Shown here: one piece after another, positions 7,738-9,856 of the stretch | How positions within the stretch are numbered: position 1 is the stretch's first letter | How the letters are laid out: each line of letters opens with the position of its first letter | Origin: Verrucomicrobia bacterium UBA6015 | GTDB taxonomy: Bacteria; Verrucomicrobiota; Kiritimatiellia; UBA8416 | DNA: 9,856 nt | Assembly (NCBI GenBank): GCA_002428045.1 | Contig: DIZZ01000048.1 | Location: forward strand, 1-9,856 | Direction: 5' to 3' | Made by a program: the position numbers and the translations under genes | The notes under the pieces: generated by a model | The model's input: only the letters and a program-made list of their open reading frames with translations | Database searches by the model: none | Told to the model about the DNA's origin: nothing

Positions 7738-9480
7738 TCATGTTGTTATTACGCTCTGAAGAATCTCTGCATGATCAAAAGCAAGAGCGTCCAAACCCAT
7801 GCTCATGTCGCCTTGGATTAATGCACCCACCTGTCCTGCACTGTTCATCCGCATCTCAAACCACCGAGCATCAACAGCATCGTCACCAAAAACTGGAGAT
7901 TCGTGATCGTCCAATATGTCTCCAACAAATGCACACGAAATAATCCAGCCCCTTGGATCACGCCCGGGCTTGCTGAATACCCCTCTTTGCTTCAATGTTA
8001 CGCGGGTTATTCCAGCCTCTTGCTGAAGCTCGCGGTACGCAGCCTCATCGACACTTTCTCCTGGATGCACAAAGCCACCTGGTAAGGCCCACATCCCCAT
8101 ATATGGGTGCTCACCACGCCTAATCATAAGAACCGAGAGCGACCGGTCAGCATTGCTGACGTCTTTCCCACGTTTCAATATGACAATATCGACCGTTAGC
8201 GATGGCCTCTCGTAATCGTCAATACGATAGGCGCTAAGAAATTCCTTCTCACCTGCACAGCATACTTTTCCTCGCTTAGCCAACGTAAGCAACTCATCCT
8301 TGGCTCGAGTTGAATAAAACAGGGGAATTACACCGTTTATGTAATCCGCACCCCGTGAGGTCAGGCACAATCTCGCGTCCTGCCATTCCATCAGCCCCTG
8401 CTGAAGTACATAGGCAACTTCGTCAGCAAACATATTTTCAAAATCGCTGCCGAATCTTCGAGCAAATGAACCTCGGTCAATGAACCCAAAATAGAATGCG
8501 ACGGAAACCATCTTCGCGACGGATTCCTGTTGAGGCAGACAATAGATGTCCTGTATCGGGAATTCTCCTTGTATAATCTTGTCTCGATAACGAGCCAACT
8601 GTTTACTTGCCGCCCCATCATTGTAGGCAAGGTAATCCACGCCAAATGATTGTGCGCCCAGACCCACGCCAAGGTACGGGGTCCCTTCGATCACCCGTCT
8701 TGTTAGATAATCGCTTGTGCCGTAGTCGCCTTGAACCTTGCTGAAGGTATTCTTTCCAGGATTCGCCGCATAACCATGCTCCGTGAGCATCCGATAAGCT
8801 AGACGATACTGGTTGATGATTTTATAGAGCGATACACCCGCCGCCTCATCTTCCAGTTGGGTCCCCTTGTAGCGGTTCCTATACAAGGTGATATATTCGG
8901 GATTGAGAGACATCGCGTAATGAAGCGTGGATTCGAAATCTACGTCCGATTGGTTCAAAAAACCATACATGAGGTCTATATTGAAGCGACTATATCCGGC
9001 CGCGCGGATATTACGTACGGCCTGCTCGTAGATATGTGTCGAACCTTCCCGGCCAAGCTCGTTCAATAGCTTTTCGGAAACAGTTTGAACTCCCATACTT
9101 ATACGCGTATATCCTAGATTGAACACATCCTTCAGTTTTTTGGGCTCTTTCGCGGCAATAACGGGTGTTGTCTCAATGCTAAAGACCACATCGTCCCGGA
9201 AATTTAATCCTTTAGTCACTGCATCGGTTATCCGCCGCAGGTTCTCCAATGAGATTTTGGTGGGGGTTCCGCCTCCAACATCAAAACCCTCGATTCGTTT
9301 TCCCTGTAGAAGCGGCCTGTACATTTCAATTTCCGCCAGGAGCAGATTGACGTACTCAGTCTCCGTTGAGGCCGTCCACTCCGGCAGCACTGTATATTCG
9401 CAAAATTTGCATCGTGCCGAGCAAAACGGAATGTGGATATAGAGAGACAACGCATTTGCTTTGGCCCACTCATTTACCAA
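7738..9480 (-). CDS. Radical SAM (HemW-like)-Nudix fusion protein
   Basis: A 580-residue fusion. Residues 10-300 are a radical SAM core of the HemN/HemW superfamily: YIHIPFCSARCKFC with the 4Fe-4S cysteines Cys20, Cys24 and Cys27, the SAM-binding GGGTPT (69-74), ETTP (103-106), RISMGVQT (126-133) and YLGVGLGAQSF (269-279). Residues 318-395 resemble the HemN C-terminal domain. Residues 424-575 are a Nudix hydrolase with WALPGGFVHPGE and a Nudix box at 469-491: Glu475, Arg483, Glu484 and Glu488 are kept, but Gln487 replaces the usual glutamate. Several hallmarks of true HemW differ (FLNQ at 174-177 instead of LPGQ; no RxH after LGR), so this is not the housekeeping heme protein. The start is an unusual TTG at 9480-9478 without RBS; a TGA lies in frame three codons upstream and no in-frame ATG precedes the cysteines. 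It probably leads the operon with the ADP-ribosylglycohydrolase. Nudix chemistry on ADP-ribose or a nucleotide is inferred; the radical substrate is unknown. Confidence 0.9.
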   Translation of the reverse strand: MVNEWAKANALSLYIHIPFCSARCKFCEYTVLPEWTASTETEYVNLLLAEIEMYRPLLQGKRIEGFDVGGGTPTKISLENLRRITDAVTKGLNFRDDVVFSIETTPVIAAKEPKKLKDVFNLGYTRISMGVQTVSEKLLNELGREGSTHIYEQAVRNIRAAGYSRFNIDLMYGFLNQSDVDFESTLHYAMSLNPEYITLYRNRYKGTQLEDEAAGVSLYKIINQYRLAYRMLTEHGYAANPGKNTFSKVQGDYGTSDYLTRRVIEGTPYLGVGLGAQSFGVDYLAYNDGAASKQLARYRDKIIQGEFPIQDIYCLPQQESVAKMVSVAFYFGFIDRGSFARRFGSDFENMFADEVAYVLQQGLMEWQDARLCLTSRGADYINGVIPLFYSTRAKDELLTLAKRGKVCCAGEKEFLSAYRIDDYERPSLTVDIVILKRGKDVSNADRSLSVLMIRRGEHPYMGMWALPGGFVHPGESVDEAAYRELQQEAGITRVTLKQRGVFSKPGRDPRGWIISCAFVGDILDDHESPVFGDDAVDARWFEMRMNSAGQVGALIQGDMSMGLDALAFDHAEILQSVITT

Positions 9481-9493
9481 AAACTGTCAGCGG

Positions 9494-9518
9494 CGGGTTG
9501 AAACCCGTTCAATACGGG
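9494..9518 (-). repeat. Overlapping, mutually exclusive inverted repeats before the radical SAM start
   Basis: CGGGT (9494-9498) pairs with ACCCG (9503-9507) around a 4-base loop. CCCGT (9504-9508) pairs with ACGGG (9514-9518) around TCAAT. The two stems share the CCCG at 9504-9507, so only one can form at a time. They lie 14-38 bases upstream of the TTG start, where they could act as an RNA switch in the leader or as a protein-binding palindrome. Confidence 0.45.
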
Positions 9519-9534
9519 CGGTTTGAAATGCGTG

Positions 9535-9602
9535 TTCTTCGGTTGATTTTCTTCTGAAAATTCCAAATATAATCATCTTGTTCGTTTTCTTCGGCCGTTG
9601 AT
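9535..9602 (+). repeat. Imperfect direct repeat TTCTTCGG...TTGAT
   Basis: TTCTTCGG directly followed by TTGAT occurs at 9535-9547 and again at 9587-9602, with a 3-base insertion (CCG) in the second copy. The 8-mer GGCGGTTT is also repeated nearby, at 9517-9524 and 9633-9640. Both pairs lie in the non-coding stretch and may be remnants of duplication or binding sites. Confidence 0.35.
9543..9573 (+). promoter_or_regulatory. Candidate promoter for the zinc-finger gene
   Basis: A perfect TATAAT lies at 9568-9573 with TTGATT at 9543-9548; the 19-base spacing is two longer than ideal. Transcription would start near 9580, leaving a leader of about 97 bases that includes the RBS hairpin. The reverse strand reads TATATT at the same place, so a divergent promoter toward the radical SAM gene is possible, though no good -35 is seen there. 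Confidence 0.4.
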
Positions 9603-9642
9603 GCCCACGGGTGTTAGCGGCTTTCTTTTCTCGGCGGTTTCA

Positions 9643-9702
9643 ATGAGCATCGTCCTCCACAAGAAGGAGGACGACAATGAAAGAGCAACGGCGCCGGCGT
9701 AG
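9643..9702 (+). other. Possible overlapping leader peptide ORF
   Basis: An ATG at 9643 opens a 19-codon frame (MSIVLHKKEDDNERATAPA) ending at TAG 9700-9702. It runs through the whole RBS hairpin and overlaps the start of the zinc-finger gene in another frame. A ribosome on it would open the hairpin and expose the RBS. GGCGG at 9633-9637 is its only weak RBS candidate, so translation is uncertain. Confidence 0.2.
9650..9674 (+). promoter_or_regulatory. Perfect hairpin burying the ribosome binding site
   Basis: TCGTCCTCC (9650-9658) and GGAGGACGA (9666-9674) are exact reverse complements separated by the 7-base loop ACAAGAA. The 3' arm contains GGAGG, the RBS of the gene starting at ATG 9677. 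In the folded RNA this RBS would be closed. Similar sequestering hairpins limit translation of genes in insertion sequences when transcripts read in from outside, and also occur in thermosensors and attenuators; which applies here is not known. Confidence 0.7.
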
Positions 9703-9856
9703 TCGCAAGTGCAAGCACTGCGGGGAGATATACTTTCCGGATCCAAGGACGCTATCGCGCCAGCGCTACTGCGGGAAGGCCGATTGCCGCAAGGCCAGCA
9801 AGGCGGCCAGTCAACGGCGCTGGGCAGGAAAGGCATGCAATGCGGATTACTTCCGT
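9677..9856 (+). CDS. Cys-rich zinc-finger protein, 5' part (cut by window end)
   Basis: Sixty codons are visible, open to the last base. The product begins MKEQRRRRSRKCKHCGEIYF and continues with RQRYCGKADCRKASKAASQR and then RRWAGKACNADYFR. CKHC (12-15) and YCGKADC (31-37) form a plausible four-cysteine zinc site, in a very basic protein likely to bind nucleic acid. The pattern recalls a family of small uncharacterised proteins (roughly 100-150 residues) common in environmental bacteria and often met near mobile elements; I cannot name a function. The start ATG 9677 has an excellent RBS (AAGGAGG, 9664-9670), but that RBS lies in a perfect hairpin. If this belongs to an insertion element, the transposase would be expected to the right of the window. 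Confidence 0.75.
   Translation, partial: MKEQRRRRSRKCKHCGEIYFPDPRTLSRQRYCGKADCRKASKAASQRRWAGKACNADYFR

Larger units (their letters stand above)
9487..9576 (-). other. Possible leader ORF in frame before the radical SAM gene
   Basis: An ATG at 9576-9574 opens a 29-codon frame ending at a TGA (9489-9487). It is in the same frame as the radical SAM gene, whose TTG follows after only two codons. The short product is basic and Arg-rich (starts MIIFGIFRRK, ends VSTRR). It has no clear RBS. It could be a leader whose termination lets ribosomes restart at the TTG, the remains of an older N-terminus split by a TGA, or chance. Confidence 0.2.

Noticed and set aside
9228..9473. ATG at 9473 as start of the radical SAM gene
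   Set aside because: It is in a different frame from the cysteine motif and would give an 81-residue unrelated product.
7738..9480. Annotation as HemW or coproporphyrinogen III oxidase
   Set aside because: Key HemN/HemW motifs are changed and a Nudix domain is fused, so the housekeeping name would mislead.
9573..9836. 87-codon minus-strand ORF
   Set aside because: It is antisense to the zinc-finger gene, which has cysteine pairs and a full RBS; the antisense product has no motif.
1..9856. CRISPR arrays, tRNA/rRNA genes, complete insertion sequences
   Set aside because: Reading both strands showed no regularly spaced repeats, tRNA-like cloverleaf, transposase gene or terminal inverted repeat pair.

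Overview
The window is bacterial, most likely from a Gram-negative with an outer envelope, because it carries an exosortase/sorting-signal pair. Positions 200-5130 look clearly GC-rich. The minus-strand block at about 6630-9480 looks visibly closer to balanced composition. The lineage cannot be fixed from sequence alone: the exosortase K/MSEP-CTERM pair, the DUF4143 ATPase and the zinc-finger protein at the right edge would suit a PVC-group or Bacteroidota-like genome, but this is a weak guess. Strong Shine-Dalgarno sites occur before some genes (7701-7706, 9666-9670) and are absent before others (840, 5165, 9480).

Left part (1-5127, plus strand). After a short tail of unassigned sequence comes xrtK (218-739), a small membrane exosortase with Cys75, Arg121 and His145. 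Its presumed dedicated substrate is at 2200-5127: a 975-residue membrane protein with about ten N-terminal membrane segments, a VIT domain, a degenerate vWA-like domain and a C-terminal sorting-signal-like tail. Between them lies a gene for a YjjJ/HipH-type HipA kinase with an N-terminal helix-turn-helix (840-2183). It is preceded by a 100-base AT-rich island with repeated CTATTCA motifs and ends only 16 bases before the substrate gene. The placing of a HipA-like kinase inside an exosortase/substrate pair is unusual.

Middle (5165-6520, plus strand). A complete AAA_14/DUF4143 ATPase with intact Walker motifs and an intact PD-(D/E)xK-like C-terminus stands alone. It converges on the next block.

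Right part (6630-9480, minus strand). This is a two-gene operon. The first gene (9480 to 7738) encodes a three-domain fusion: a HemW-like but divergent radical SAM core, a HemN-C-like domain and a C-terminal Nudix domain. The second (7694 to 6630) encodes an ADP-ribosylglycohydrolase with a strong RBS. Nudix and ADP-ribosylglycohydrolase activities could form consecutive steps (release of ADP-ribose, then cleavage to AMP and ribose 5-phosphate). Joining them to a radical SAM enzyme is the best candidate here for an undescribed system.

Right edge (9481-9856). A regulatory-looking intergenic stretch holds overlapping inverted repeats just upstream of the radical SAM start, a TATAAT box on the plus strand, and a perfect 9-bp hairpin that buries the ribosome binding site of a Cys-rich zinc-finger protein cut off by the window end. 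That last gene resembles small proteins often found near mobile elements. No tRNA, rRNA, CRISPR array or complete insertion sequence was seen.
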